Part shown: in pieces, positions 9,916 to 16,904 of the stretch
Layout of the letters: each line of letters opens with the position of its first letter
Numbering within the stretch: position 1 is the first letter of the stretch
NCBI RefSeq assembly: GCF_029839275.1
Contig: NZ_JAOCAH010000009.1
Coordinates: 150,852 to 214,851 of the forward strand
DNA from: Pseudomonas sp. GD03944
Lineage (GTDB): Bacteria; Pseudomonadota; Gammaproteobacteria; Pseudomonadales; Pseudomonadaceae
Direction of reading: 5' to 3'
DNA: 64,000 nt
Translations under genes and position numbers: made by a program
The notes under the pieces: generated by a model
Database searches by the model: none
The model's input: only the letters and a program-made list of their open reading frames with translations
What the model was told of the DNA's origin: nothing

Positions 9916-10536
9916 ATGCCCATCACCGAAAACCTGCTCGCCTTCACGTTCGCCGCGACGCTCCTGACCCTCACCCCCGGCATCGACACCGCGCTGGTGC
10001 TGCGCACCGCGGCTGTCGAGGGCCGGCAGCAAGCCTTGCGCGCCGCCCTGGGCATTGGCGCCGGCTGTTTGCTGTGGGGCGCCGCCGTGGCCTTTGGCCT
10101 AGGCGCCGTGCTGGCCGTCTCGGAGCTGGCCTACACCGTGCTCAAATACTGCGGCGCCGCCTACCTGGCCTGGCTCGGCCTGAACATGCTGCGGCGCCCG
10201 CGCACCTCGCTCTCGGCGGCGGAGCCGAACGGCAAGCAGGGCGGCAACTGGTTCCTCAAGGGCCTGCTGGGCAACGCCCTCAACCCCAAGGTGGGCATCT
10301 TCTATGTGTCCTTCCTGCCCCAATTCATCCCGCCGACCGACTCGCTGATCGCCTGGACCTTCGGCCTGGTGAGCATCCACGTGGTCATCGGCCTGGTCTG
10401 GTCCCTGGCCCTGATCGGCGCCACCCAACCCCTGGCCGGCTTCCTGCGCCGGGAAAAGGTCATCAAGTGGATGGACCGCACCACAGGGCTGATCTTCATC
10501 CTGTTCGCGGCGCGGTTGGCATTCAGTCGACGTTGA
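9916..10536 (+). CDS. LysE/RhtB family amino acid exporter
   Basis: The 206-residue inner-membrane protein has about six hydrophobic segments. The family signature is present: LTPGIDTALVLRTA near residue 18, GxxxG helices, and NALNPKVGIFYVSFLPQF at about 120-137. RhtB-type proteins export amino acids or homoserine lactone-like metabolites by proton exchange. The substrate cannot be told from sequence. The ATG at 9916 matches the family N-terminus. The gene converges on the QslA-like gene across a shared hairpin. Confidence 0.9.
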   Translation: MPITENLLAFTFAATLLTLTPGIDTALVLRTAAVEGRQQALRAALGIGAGCLLWGAAVAFGLGAVLAVSELAYTVLKYCGAAYLAWLGLNMLRRPRTSLSAAEPNGKQGGNWFLKGLLGNALNPKVGIFYVSFLPQFIPPTDSLIAWTFGLVSIHVVIGLVWSLALIGATQPLAGFLRREKVIKWMDRTTGLIFILFAARLAFSRR

Positions 10537-10573
10537 CGTGGCTTGGCCCGATGAACGCAAACCGTCCATAAGA

Positions 10574-10605
10574 AGAAGGGCGAGGGATTTCTCCCTCGCC
10601 CTTCT
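10574..10605. terminator. Bidirectional hairpin between lysE-like and qslA-like genes
   Basis: A perfect 14-bp stem (10574-10587 with 10592-10605) has a TTTC loop. The minus-strand exit is T-rich (TTCTTCTTA), so it most clearly terminates the minus-strand module. Confidence 0.8.
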
Positions 10606-10607
10606 CG

Positions 10608-10904
10608 TTACAGCCTCAACTCTGTTCGCTGCGCCAGGTGCTCGCCACCCAGGGGCGAACACAAGCGCTGGTGCACACGGCTAAGAAAGCCCAGCTCGAA
10701 GGCATGGCGCTGCGCACCCGGCGGGAACAACTGGCGCTCCAGCATCAGCGTGGCCCACAGCCAACCGCTGTTGCTCGCATCCAGCCAGGCCTGCGCCTGC
10801 TGCACGCCCCGGGCGAAACTCTCCTGACAATCCTCCCCCAGCCCGAACGCCGCGGCCGGGTGCCCGTCATGGGCGGGCAGGTGGGTCACATAGCGCTCAC
10901 CCAT
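10608..10904 (-). CDS. Small conserved protein, possibly QslA-like (LasR antiactivator family)
   Basis: The 98-residue soluble protein has a central block DCQESFARGVQQAQAWLDASNSGWLWATLM-type helix pattern (not quoted in full) and an Arg/Leu-rich C-terminus ending HLAQRTELRL. From memory it resembles short Pseudomonas proteins annotated as QslA, the LasR-binding antiactivator of quorum sensing; I could not verify this, so function is tentative. Its ATG lies inside the end of the upstream 52-aa ORF (8-bp overlap), which implies coupling. A close paralogue is cut by the right edge of the window (63904-64000), sharing about 25 of its last 31 residues. Confidence 0.6.
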   Translation of the reverse strand: MGERYVTHLPAHDGHPAAAFGLGEDCQESFARGVQQAQAWLDASNSGWLWATLMLERQLFPPGAQRHAFELGFLSRVHQRLCSPLGGEHLAQRTELRL

Positions 10905-11055
10905 GGGCCTGCCTCCTGTTTGCCTGGGTGCGGCTGTACAGCAGGATCAAGTCATTCAGCAGCGCTCTGCTGGCAGCCGTGTGTTCTCGCTTGCGATCAG
11001 CCGTCAGCTTGGCGGGTGTGGGGAAGGGGATAACAGCGGGTCTAGAGTTGGCCAT
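10897..11055 (-). CDS. Hypothetical 52-aa protein coupled to the QslA-like gene
   Basis: The ATG at 11055 is preceded by a strong GGAGGTG ribosome binding site and yields a 52-residue basic peptide beginning MANSRPAVIPFPTPAKL, with a helical, Arg-rich C-terminal half. The frame is open further upstream, to 11175, but the Shine-Dalgarno decides for 11055. It overlaps the Ash-like leader ORF at its start (14 bases) and the QslA-like gene at its end (8 bases), so all three may be translated in series. I do not recognise the family. Confidence 0.6.
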   Translation of the reverse strand: MANSRPAVIPFPTPAKLTADRKREHTAASRALLNDLILLYSRTQANRRQAHG

Positions 11056-11296
11056 GCAGCACCTCCACAGCGAAGGTCGGCAAAACAGCCAGCAGCCCAG
11101 GGCGGAGCCCTTGGGTAAAAGGGGGAAAATGCATAATCCTTTGCTCCTCGAACGTTTTAAGGAGCCGCGTTCCATCCGTTACCACACGAATGGAGGCGGA
11201 CCGTGCAAGGGTGGTAAACCGGCGTCCGAGGGAACCGGCCGGGCCGAAGCCCGCCTCACACGGCCCGCCATAGATGCACGAGAAAGCAACAGGCAC
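11042..11296 (-). CDS. Ash/Icd-like leader ORF downstream of a C4-type RNA
   Basis: The frame gives an 84-residue peptide. Its central ..RRFTTLARSASIRVV.. stretch and C-terminal EVLHGQL recall the Ash/Icd-like proteins found behind C4 antisense RNAs in P1- and P4-type phages and in Pseudomonas chromosomes. The start is uncertain: the first in-frame candidate is the GTG at 11296, directly after the RNA terminator, without a visible ribosome binding site. The codons for the GRRFTTL and GPCEAGF segments contain the two sites complementary to the RNA. It may be a translated leader rather than a functional protein. Confidence 0.45.
   Translation of the reverse strand: MPVAFSCIYGGPCEAGFGPAGSLGRRFTTLARSASIRVVTDGTRLLKTFEEQRIMHFPPFTQGLRPGLLAVLPTFAVEVLHGQL
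11211..11259 (-). promoter_or_regulatory. Predicted antisense target sites in the leader
   Basis: Bases 11211-11222 are complementary in RNA form to the C4-like loop at 11346-11357 (11 of 12 positions). Bases 11249-11259 pair with 11378-11390, with one G-U pair and a two-base bulge. Both sites lie in the leader ORF. Confidence 0.5.
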
Positions 11297-11392
11297 AAAA
11301 AAAGCGCCCGCTCTCGGCTATGGCGCTACCGCGCCTCGAACAAATCCGGGTTACCACACCCGGTCACGGGATTGACCGTGACGGGCGGACTG
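11297..11392 (-). ncRNA. C4-like antisense RNA
   Basis: Read on the minus strand, the segment begins with a GTCCGCCCGTCACGG..CCGTGAC hairpin, then a CCGGG-loop-CCCGG stem exposing UGUGGUAA. It ends in an AGCGCC/GGCGCT hairpin (11322-11327 with 11303-11308) running into seven T residues (to 11297). It lies directly upstream of an Ash/Icd-like ORF and carries two segments complementary to that ORF's leader. This is the arrangement of the phage C4 RNA, which is cut from the same transcript and represses downstream translation. The 5' end is not defined by the sequence. Confidence 0.6.
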
Positions 11393-11397
11393 TAGCG

Positions 11398-11743
11398 TGG
11401 GGGAGGGAGGAGGGCAAGGGGTGGGGGCTGGTATCGGCCCAAAAGCAGACTGTCCTGCAGCGGAGGATAGTCCAACAGCCTGTCGACCACCTTGACGTAC
11501 ATTTCTGCATTCCAAAGGCTAGCTAGCCTAATCATCTTTTTAATGGATGCAGTAAAGAGCAGTCGCGTCGCGAACCGGCGAGGCGCTCTTGCTTCTGCGC
11601 GTAAGCTTGAGGAAGACAGGGCGGCCCGCTGAGGTAAGGCACAACATACATGTCCTATTGGTCGATATTGCGCTACATGTTGTGTTTTTCCGTTTCGCTG
11701 CTACCTTCTACTAGGCAGGCAACTCACTAGTAGAGGTGTTTCC
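11398..11743. other. Intergenic stretch between the C4-like module and the accessory island
   Basis: No credible gene is seen. It must hold the minus-strand promoter of the C4-like module and the plus-strand promoter of the DUF2188 gene, neither of which I can place. An 8-bp inverted repeat, CACAACAT/ATGTTGTG (11640-11647 with 11677-11684), followed by five T residues contains two direct copies of ACATGT. Base composition turns AT-richer from about 11500 onward. Confidence 0.5.
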
Positions 11744-11968
11744 ATGGCAGGCAAAAATCAGCACGTCGTGAAACGTGACGAAGGCTGGGCGGTTCGGGGG
11801 GAGGGCAATACTAAAGACACCTCCCACCATCGGACTCAAAAGGAAGCTGCTGACGCGGCGCGCCAGATAGCTCAAAACCAAAAAAGCGAGGTGCTCATCC
11901 ACGGCCGGGACAACCTGATCCGTGAACGTGACTCCTATGGCAACGATCCTCATCCTCCCAAGGGCTGA
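11744..11968 (+). CDS. DUF2188 family protein
   Basis: The 74-residue polar protein begins MAGKNQHVVKRDEGWAVRGEG. It contains the DUF2188 pattern HVV...GWAVRGEGN and TQKEAADAARQIA, ending in an IHGRDNLIRERDSYG-type tail. Small DUF2188 proteins are common in accessory regions and have no established function. A weak GAGGTG ribosome binding site precedes the ATG at 11744. It is 36 bp upstream of the next gene in the same direction, which suggests a two-gene unit. Confidence 0.8.
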   Translation: MAGKNQHVVKRDEGWAVRGEGNTKDTSHHRTQKEAADAARQIAQNQKSEVLIHGRDNLIRERDSYGNDPHPPKG

Positions 11969-12004
11969 TCACGACCTCACAGCGCCTCCGGAAGGAGGCG
12001 CATC

Positions 12005-12370
12005 TTGGGTTTCAATGAGATATTCGGTACGAAGATCGTAACGGTGGTTCACGTGCACCTGAATCGAATCGGCTCTACCCGTGGCGGGTTTGGAAGTCAT
12101 AAGCGACTGACAACCTATGCAGAAGCATCGGATACAGAAATCGAAACCCTTCGAGATTTAGTGATTTCGATCGCCGAACAAAATGGTGAGGCGCCTGGGT
12201 CTCTGAACGACCTTCGCCATGAACGGCAAAGCGGCCACCCGCCCCAGATTAAGGTCTTCAACATTCATGCGCCCAGCACTTCATTCAGCGAGCCCTATGC
12301 ATATTGCGAAGCCTTCGCAGCGCTCAAGGCTGACAACCGGTTCTTCAACCTCGAAGAACTGCCAAGCTGA
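12005..12370 (+). CDS. Hypothetical protein of the accessory island (TTG start)
   Basis: The 121-residue protein is not recognised. It starts at a TTG whose choice is decided by a strong GGAAGGAGG ribosome binding site seven bases upstream. The sequence is soluble with no membrane segment: an N-terminal beta-strand-like FGTKIVTVVHVHLNRI, a central acidic helix (SDTEIETLRDLVISIAEQ) and an aromatic C-terminal half with YAYCEAFAALKADNRFF. Codon use is less GC-biased than in the core genes around it. Position immediately after the DUF2188 gene suggests co-expression. Confidence 0.65.
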   Translation: MGFNEIFGTKIVTVVHVHLNRIGSTRGGFGSHKRLTTYAEASDTEIETLRDLVISIAEQNGEAPGSLNDLRHERQSGHPPQIKVFNIHAPSTSFSEPYAYCEAFAALKADNRFFNLEELPS

Positions 12371-12380
12371 GACACGGTTC

Positions 12381-12410
12381 GAAGGGGGGTATTGTTGCTT
12401 ATCCCCCTTC
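12381..12410. terminator. Hairpin between convergent island genes
   Basis: A GAAGGGGGGT/ATCCCCCTTC stem of about 10 bp with a 10-base loop separates the convergent 12005-12370 and DUF4062 genes. There is no clear T-run, so termination is only probable. Confidence 0.5.
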
Positions 12411-12434
12411 CGCCTGCCGGCCACGCTCGATTCT

Positions 12435-13478
12435 TTAGGAAAGCTTGCGCCCGATTCGGAACAAAGCGTCTTCAAGCCAATGGTTGAAAACGCCCTGTGA
12501 CGCCGGAATCAGCAGTTTTCTTTCCTCTATGCATTGCTCACTGCGGTGCGGTATGGAGATCGACGATGCAGGGGTGGTGGGCGGCTCTGCATAGATCTGG
12601 TGAGAAACTCCGTAGATCCCCAGCTGGAACCAGCCTCCCTTACCTCGGCTAATCAAACCAAAAGCTTCTTCCGCAAAGCGTTTTAGCCGGCTGGGCGAGA
12701 TGTAATAGGAGGCAAAATATTCGACGCCCTTTCCGGGCGCTGCCAGAGGAATAGAAAGCCAGCTCATCCCATTATCGTGATGCCTCCAAGAGGTCTCCTC
12801 CGCATCTAGGCCGGTGATGTCTCCCTCGTTAAATGACTTGTAACCACCCTTGATAGAAACCAAGCCCGCCTGAGAAAGCTTGAGGAAAAATTCATCATGC
12901 TGGGTGTGCATGGAGCGCAACGTCCCCGAGAGAATAGGCTGCGGCAGAAACACGATCTCTAGGCGATCTTCACGAGGCCGGTTATTCCAATTTCGGCTGT
13001 TGCTACGATTCTGCAGGTGCTGAATGAACTCCTGTTCGGAAATGGCACTGCGATTGGCCGCAAATTGGCTTAGCCCTTGGATGATTTTTTCTGAGAGATC
13101 ACGATCACCTGTGAAGGTGGAACGAAAAAGGCCGTCGACGTAATCGGAAACCTCCCAGTAAAAGCGCTGTTGATCATCCTTGACCGGAACCTCTTCCAAA
13201 AAAGCCAGGACGGGTTTATTGGCAGCTTTGGCGCGATGGAACTCCTGCTGAGTGACGGACTCACCTGTATTGGTTTTGAAGCCGAAATCCGCGCCAAGAA
13301 TCAGTACCACTACGTCGGCTTGGTCAACCTCAGTCATGCATGCGACTTCAGAGGAATAAGGTCTTGCTCCAAAATCCTCACACATCACTGGGGTGTGCCC
13401 CAACAGTGAAACTGCTTTTTTGGCGGCCGCACGATAGTGCTCAAAATTCCGTACTACAGAGCTGATAAACACGTTCAT
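12435..13478 (-). CDS. DUF4062 domain protein (TIR-like fold, possible defence or signalling effector)
   Basis: The 347-residue protein starts MNVFISSVVRNFEHYRAAAKKAV. Residues 1 to about 75 form a DUF4062-type Rossmann-like domain with FISSV, the CEDFGARP loop and the ADVVVLILGADFG strand. DUF4062 is related to TIR and nucleoside-deoxyribosyltransferase folds and is often found in bacterial immunity proteins. The C-terminal 200 residues are not recognised. GC content is clearly lower than in flanking core genes, consistent with recent transfer. It is a single gene on the minus strand with no recognisable partner. A defence role is inference. Confidence 0.7.
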   Translation of the reverse strand: MNVFISSVVRNFEHYRAAAKKAVSLLGHTPVMCEDFGARPYSSEVACMTEVDQADVVVLILGADFGFKTNTGESVTQQEFHRAKAANKPVLAFLEEVPVKDDQQRFYWEVSDYVDGLFRSTFTGDRDLSEKIIQGLSQFAANRSAISEQEFIQHLQNRSNSRNWNNRPREDRLEIVFLPQPILSGTLRSMHTQHDEFFLKLSQAGLVSIKGGYKSFNEGDITGLDAEETSWRHHDNGMSWLSIPLAAPGKGVEYFASYYISPSRLKRFAEEAFGLISRGKGGWFQLGIYGVSHQIYAEPPTTPASSISIPHRSEQCIEERKLLIPASQGVFNHWLEDALFRIGRKLS

Positions 13479-13712
13479 AGCAGTCCCCCATCACAAATAG
13501 GCCACATCCGTTTCGTCTCATCATACCGGCCGCTTTACTCGAAGGGACAGCAGCCGAAAAGCTAGCCGCGTAGCGGAGGCGGACCAGCACCGATCACCTA
13601 CACGCTCCCGAGACATCTCCGGCTTCCAAGCGCAGCTGTACATAGTTCCTCATTCCTGATCGCTCAGGCACTCTATCCTCCGCACCGCATTCTGATTCGA
13701 AGGAACGACGTC

Positions 13713-14969
13713 ATGAGTGGATATGTCCCGAACAACAGGGATGAGCGTCCCGTCCCGCAACCCGCCCCCTATGAAGGGGATTTCGACAAGCAGCCTCCAC
13801 GCCCGCTTGTTGTGGAGAAGCCCAAGGCGATAGCGACCGAGGTGCCCAAGGCTGGTTGTGTATTCGCCAAGTCCTGCAACTTGCCAGATGGCGTGATCGA
13901 TCACAGCAACCCTGGCGGTTTTGTACCGTTGGAGCCGCTGAAGGACTATGGCGATTGGGCTGTGCTGGCTACCGCCGCAGCCGTCAGGGCGGGTGGCACG
14001 CCATTGCAGATGATTGGTGGCTCTACGTCCGCCGTGTCCCTCGGCAGTCGAATTGGCGGTGCTCTTTCGCTCGGTTTGGCAGAAAGCGCGGGAGCCCTGG
14101 CCGGAGGTGCCGTGCTCGGCGCGATCACGCTGCTGTTACCCAACACCAGCTTGGCCACCGACAGTGCGTTTTATACCAAGGAGCAGTATCAGGCCCTGGA
14201 GGTCGGGCGAACCCGGGTGCGGGTACAGATCAAGCACCTCGTCGACGGCTCTGTGGATGCTTATGGTTTTTACACAGGGCGGAACCCCAGTTGGGAAAAC
14301 GTGCCCGTCATTGCCGCTACGGCCAGAGGCGAACAGTTCGCTGCCGATATCGGGCAGGGAATCGAAGTGATCTGGACGCCGGCAGCTGACCCGAACCAGC
14401 TCGGCATCCCTGCCTTGGAACCAGCGCCGAAGTTACCGACGATATGGGTGTATCCGTCGGCGGAGCAGGCGGACAAGGTGCTGGTCAATCCAGTCCTTCC
14501 TCCGGACTATCAGGATGCGATCATCTGGTTCCCGGCCACGGATATTCCGGCCATTTACGTCGTTCTCAGTGTTCGTAACGAGCCGGGAGTTGTGACCGGC
14601 GTGGGGCAGGATGTCGTAGGCATATGGTTGGCTGATGCAGGGAAGGCGCTTGGTTCGCCCATACCGACCCGAATTGCCGACAAAATGCGCGGCAGGGAGT
14701 TTTCGAGATTTGATGACTTTCGTGAAGCGTTTTGGATGGAGGTTGCTGCAGATCCAGAGCTAAGCAGTCAGTTCTCTGCTTCCAATCGAGTCATCATGCG
14801 CGATGGTGGAGCGCCCTTTGTCATTCAGACTGAGGCAGTCGGTGGTCGTCAGCTCCATGAAATACATCATGTTGAAAGAATTGTTGATGGCGGCGCGGTT
14901 TACGATGTGGATAACCTCAGAGTTACTACACCCAAGAATCACATCAGAATTCACACGGATAACAAGTGA
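13713..14969 (+). CDS. S-type pyocin/colicin-like HNH DNase bacteriocin
   Basis: The 418-residue protein has a Pro-rich N-terminus, a GCVFAKSCNLPDGVID segment (about 48-63), a Gly/Ala-rich hydrophobic region (about 90-150), a Pyocin_S-type translocation domain (about 150-290) and a C-terminal colicin-type DNase. The HNH site shows His385-His386, Asn401, His410 and His414. Such toxins degrade DNA of related competitors. The N-terminus lacks the large receptor-binding domain of classical S pyocins. AAGGA precedes the ATG. The cognate immunity gene follows immediately. No PrtN box was found upstream. Confidence 0.88.
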   Translation: MSGYVPNNRDERPVPQPAPYEGDFDKQPPRPLVVEKPKAIATEVPKAGCVFAKSCNLPDGVIDHSNPGGFVPLEPLKDYGDWAVLATAAAVRAGGTPLQMIGGSTSAVSLGSRIGGALSLGLAESAGALAGGAVLGAITLLLPNTSLATDSAFYTKEQYQALEVGRTRVRVQIKHLVDGSVDAYGFYTGRNPSWENVPVIAATARGEQFAADIGQGIEVIWTPAADPNQLGIPALEPAPKLPTIWVYPSAEQADKVLVNPVLPPDYQDAIIWFPATDIPAIYVVLSVRNEPGVVTGVGQDVVGIWLADAGKALGSPIPTRIADKMRGREFSRFDDFREAFWMEVAADPELSSQFSASNRVIMRDGGAPFVIQTEAVGGRQLHEIHHVERIVDGGAVYDVDNLRVTTPKNHIRIHTDNK

Positions 14970-14974
14970 TCGAT

Positions 14975-15253
14975 ATGGATTTTTTGAGCAAGCAAAAACT
15001 TGAAGACTATACCGAGGCCGATTTTTTGCGGCTTCTGCGAGAATTCTTTGAGAATCCCAGTAGGCTAAAAGGTGCGGCGTTGGAGGCTCATTTGACAGAG
15101 CTGTCGCAGCATTTTGTAAAGCTGGTTGACCACCCTAAGGGTACGGATTTGATTTTCTACCCAGAGGCTGGGGCTGAAGACAGTCCGGAGGGCGTGCTGT
15201 CAGTGGTGAAAGAGTGGCGCGCCAAGCAGGGGTTGCCAGGCTTCAGGTCTTGA
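14975..15253 (+). CDS. Colicin/pyocin DNase immunity protein
   Basis: The 92-residue acidic protein matches the Im/pyocin immunity family: DYTEADFLRLLREFF at about 10-24, HPKGTDLIFYPEAGAEDSPEG at about 51-71 and the tail VKEWRAKQGLPGFRS. The IFYP motif corresponds to the conserved Tyr-Tyr-Pro loop that binds the nuclease, with Phe replacing the first Tyr. It blocks the DNase in producer cells. The ATG at 14975 is chosen; a GTG at 14966 overlapping the toxin stop (GTGA) would add three residues and couple translation. The start region is AT-rich. Confidence 0.9.
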   Translation: MDFLSKQKLEDYTEADFLRLLREFFENPSRLKGAALEAHLTELSQHFVKLVDHPKGTDLIFYPEAGAEDSPEGVLSVVKEWRAKQGLPGFRS

Positions 15254-15274
15254 GTGGAAAGTGCTGCGCTTTCC
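15254..15274 (+). terminator. Possible terminator hairpin after the immunity gene
   Basis: TGGAAAG and CTTTCCA form a 7-bp stem just after the immunity stop codon. No T-run follows, so this is weak. Confidence 0.35.
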
Positions 15275-15315
15275 AAGTTGATTGCGGCAACAATCAGCTG
15301 AATGTGGCTGCTGAA

Positions 15316-16080
15316 CTAGCTACTCACCCACCGCTGCCGCGCCCATCCACTCAGCCCATCCACCGCCAGCACCAGCAGCAACATGGCCAGGATGACGGTG
15401 GCGGCCTGGGCTTCCTGGAACAGGCTGAGGGAGACGTAGAGCATCTGGCCGAGGCCGCCGGCGCCGACGAAGCCGAGGACGCTGGCCATGCGGATGTTGT
15501 TTTCCCAGCGGTACAGCGAATACGCCACCAGCTGCGGCCAGACGCCGGGCAGGGTGCCGTAGCAGAAGGCGGCGATGCGCCCGCCGCCGCTGAGGCGGAT
15601 GGCGTTGGCCGGTTCGGCGGGGGTGTTTTCCAGGGCTTCGGCGAACAGGCGGCCGAGCACGCCGGCGGTGTGCAGGGCCAGGGCCAGGGTGCCGGCGTTG
15701 GGGCCCAGGCCTGCGGCCAGCACCATCAGCGCGGCCCACACCAGTTCGGGGATGGCGCGCAGGGCGTTGAGCACGAAGCGCGTGGCGTGCAGGGCCACGG
15801 CGCCGAAGCGGCCCGACGCCGGTAGCGCGAGTGCCAGGCCGAGCAGCGCGGCCAGCAGGGTGCCGATGGCAGACATGGCCAGGGTTTCCAGGGCGCCGCG
15901 GCCGATGGCCTGCAGGTGCGGTGCGGAGAAGTCCGGCTGCAGGAAGCGGCTGGCGTACTGGCCCATCTGGCTGAGGCTGTCGCCGGCCACCAGGGCGCCG
16001 AGGTCGATGCCCAGGTAGACGAACGAGGCGATCACCGCCGCGAGGAGGGCGACGAGCAGGACCAGGCTGCCGGCTCTCAT
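15316..16080 (-). CDS. Phosphonate-type ABC permease, second copy (PhnE-like)
   Basis: The 254-residue inner-membrane permease has a single N-terminal helix, then a PhnE core with LNALRAIPELVWAALMVLAAGLGP and the coupling loop ENTPAEPANAIRLSGGGR. The C-terminal [15 protein letters not shown] motif is characteristic of PhnE. The ATG at 16080 overlaps the preceding permease stop by 4 bases. The longer open frame to 16563 is an out-of-phase artefact of GC-rich DNA. Together with the upstream permease it forms a heterodimeric channel. It is the last gene of the operon. Confidence 0.88.
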   Translation of the reverse strand: MRAGSLVLLVALLAAVIASFVYLGIDLGALVAGDSLSQMGQYASRFLQPDFSAPHLQAIGRGALETLAMSAIGTLLAALLGLALALPASGRFGAVALHATRFVLNALRAIPELVWAALMVLAAGLGPNAGTLALALHTAGVLGRLFAEALENTPAEPANAIRLSGGGRIAAFCYGTLPGVWPQLVAYSLYRWENNIRMASVLGFVGAGGLGQMLYVSLSLFQEAQAATVILAMLLLVLAVDGLSGWARQRWVSS

Positions 16081-16904
16081 AACAACCTCGCCCGCAGCAG
16101 GCGGCTGAATTGGTCGGCCAGCAGCACCAGCACCAGGAAGGTCAGCAGCATGCTGGCCACTTCGCCGCCGGCGAACATGCGCATCGACAGGTCGATCTGC
16201 TGGCCCAGGCCACCGGCGCCGACGAAGCCCATCACCACCGAGGCGCGGATGGCGCACTCCCAGCGGTACACGGTGTAGGAAAGCATTTCCCCGGCGGCAT
16301 TGGGCAGCACGCCGTAGGAGAAGGCCGCCAGGCGACCGCTGCCGGCGCCGAGCAGGGCGCGGGCGGGGCGGGTGTCCACCGATTCGAAGATTTCCGCGTA
16401 GACCTTGCCGAGCATGCCGGCGTAGGTGATGGCGATGGCCAGCACCCCGGCGGTCGGGCCCAGGCCCACGGCGCGCACGAACAGCAGCGCCCAGACGATC
16501 TCCGGCACGCTGCGCAGGAAGATCAGCAAACCACGCACCGGCCAGCGCGCCAGTTGTGCCCACCAGGCCGGGCGCCCGCCCCGGTGCACCGCCGAGAGCG
16601 ACAGCGCGCGGCTGGCCAGCAGCGAGGCGGGGATGGCGATCAGCAGCGCCAGGCTCATGCCGGCGGTGGCGATGGCCAGGGTTTCCAGGGTGGCGCGGCC
16701 GAGCAGGGCGAGGAACTCGCCATCATGCGCAGGCGGCCAGAAGTCGCCGAGGAAGTTGCCCATGGCCCGGGCGTTGTCGCCGTTGACCAGCACCGCCAGG
16801 TCCAGCTCGCTGAGGTTCAGGCCGGGCCACAACAGCAGCACGGCCAGCGCAGTGATCAGCAGGCGCGGGATGGCGGCCGGGTCGCGGTGGTCGGTGTTCA
16901 GCAT
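16077..16904 (-). CDS. Phosphonate-type ABC permease (PhnE-like)
   Basis: The 275-residue permease has an N-terminal helix, [21 protein letters not shown], and a long periplasmic loop. The PhnE core carries [22 protein letters not shown], a coupling loop [18 protein letters not shown] and [20 protein letters not shown]. It overlaps the ATPase gene by 7 bases and the second permease by 4, a fully coupled four-gene operon. Paralogous permeases side by side are usual for the phosphite/selenate branch of the PhnCDE family. Confidence 0.88.
   Translation of the reverse strand: MLNTDHRDPAAIPRLLITALAVLLLWPGLNLSELDLAVLVNGDNARAMGNFLGDFWPPAHDGEFLALLGRATLETLAIATAGMSLALLIAIPASLLASRALSLSAVHRGGRPAWWAQLARWPVRGLLIFLRSVPEIVWALLFVRAVGLGPTAGVLAIAITYAGMLGKVYAEIFESVDTRPARALLGAGSGRLAAFSYGVLPNAAGEMLSYTVYRWECAIRASVVMGFVGAGGLGQQIDLSMRMFAGGEVASMLLTFLVLVLLADQFSRLLRARLL

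Noticed and set aside
11297..11392. C4-like RNA on the plus strand
   Set aside because: On the plus strand the A-run would precede the hairpin and no leader ORF follows. Terminator polarity and downstream ORFs fit the minus strand.
11326..11535. 69-codon minus-strand ORF overlapping the C4-like RNA
   Set aside because: No clear ribosome binding site, a Pro-rich low-complexity middle, and it runs into the structured RNA.
15316..16904. A single PhnE gene split by a frameshift
   Set aside because: Each permease has its own N-terminal helix, coupling loop and C-terminal GAGGLGQ motif, so these are two complete genes with a 4-base overlap.
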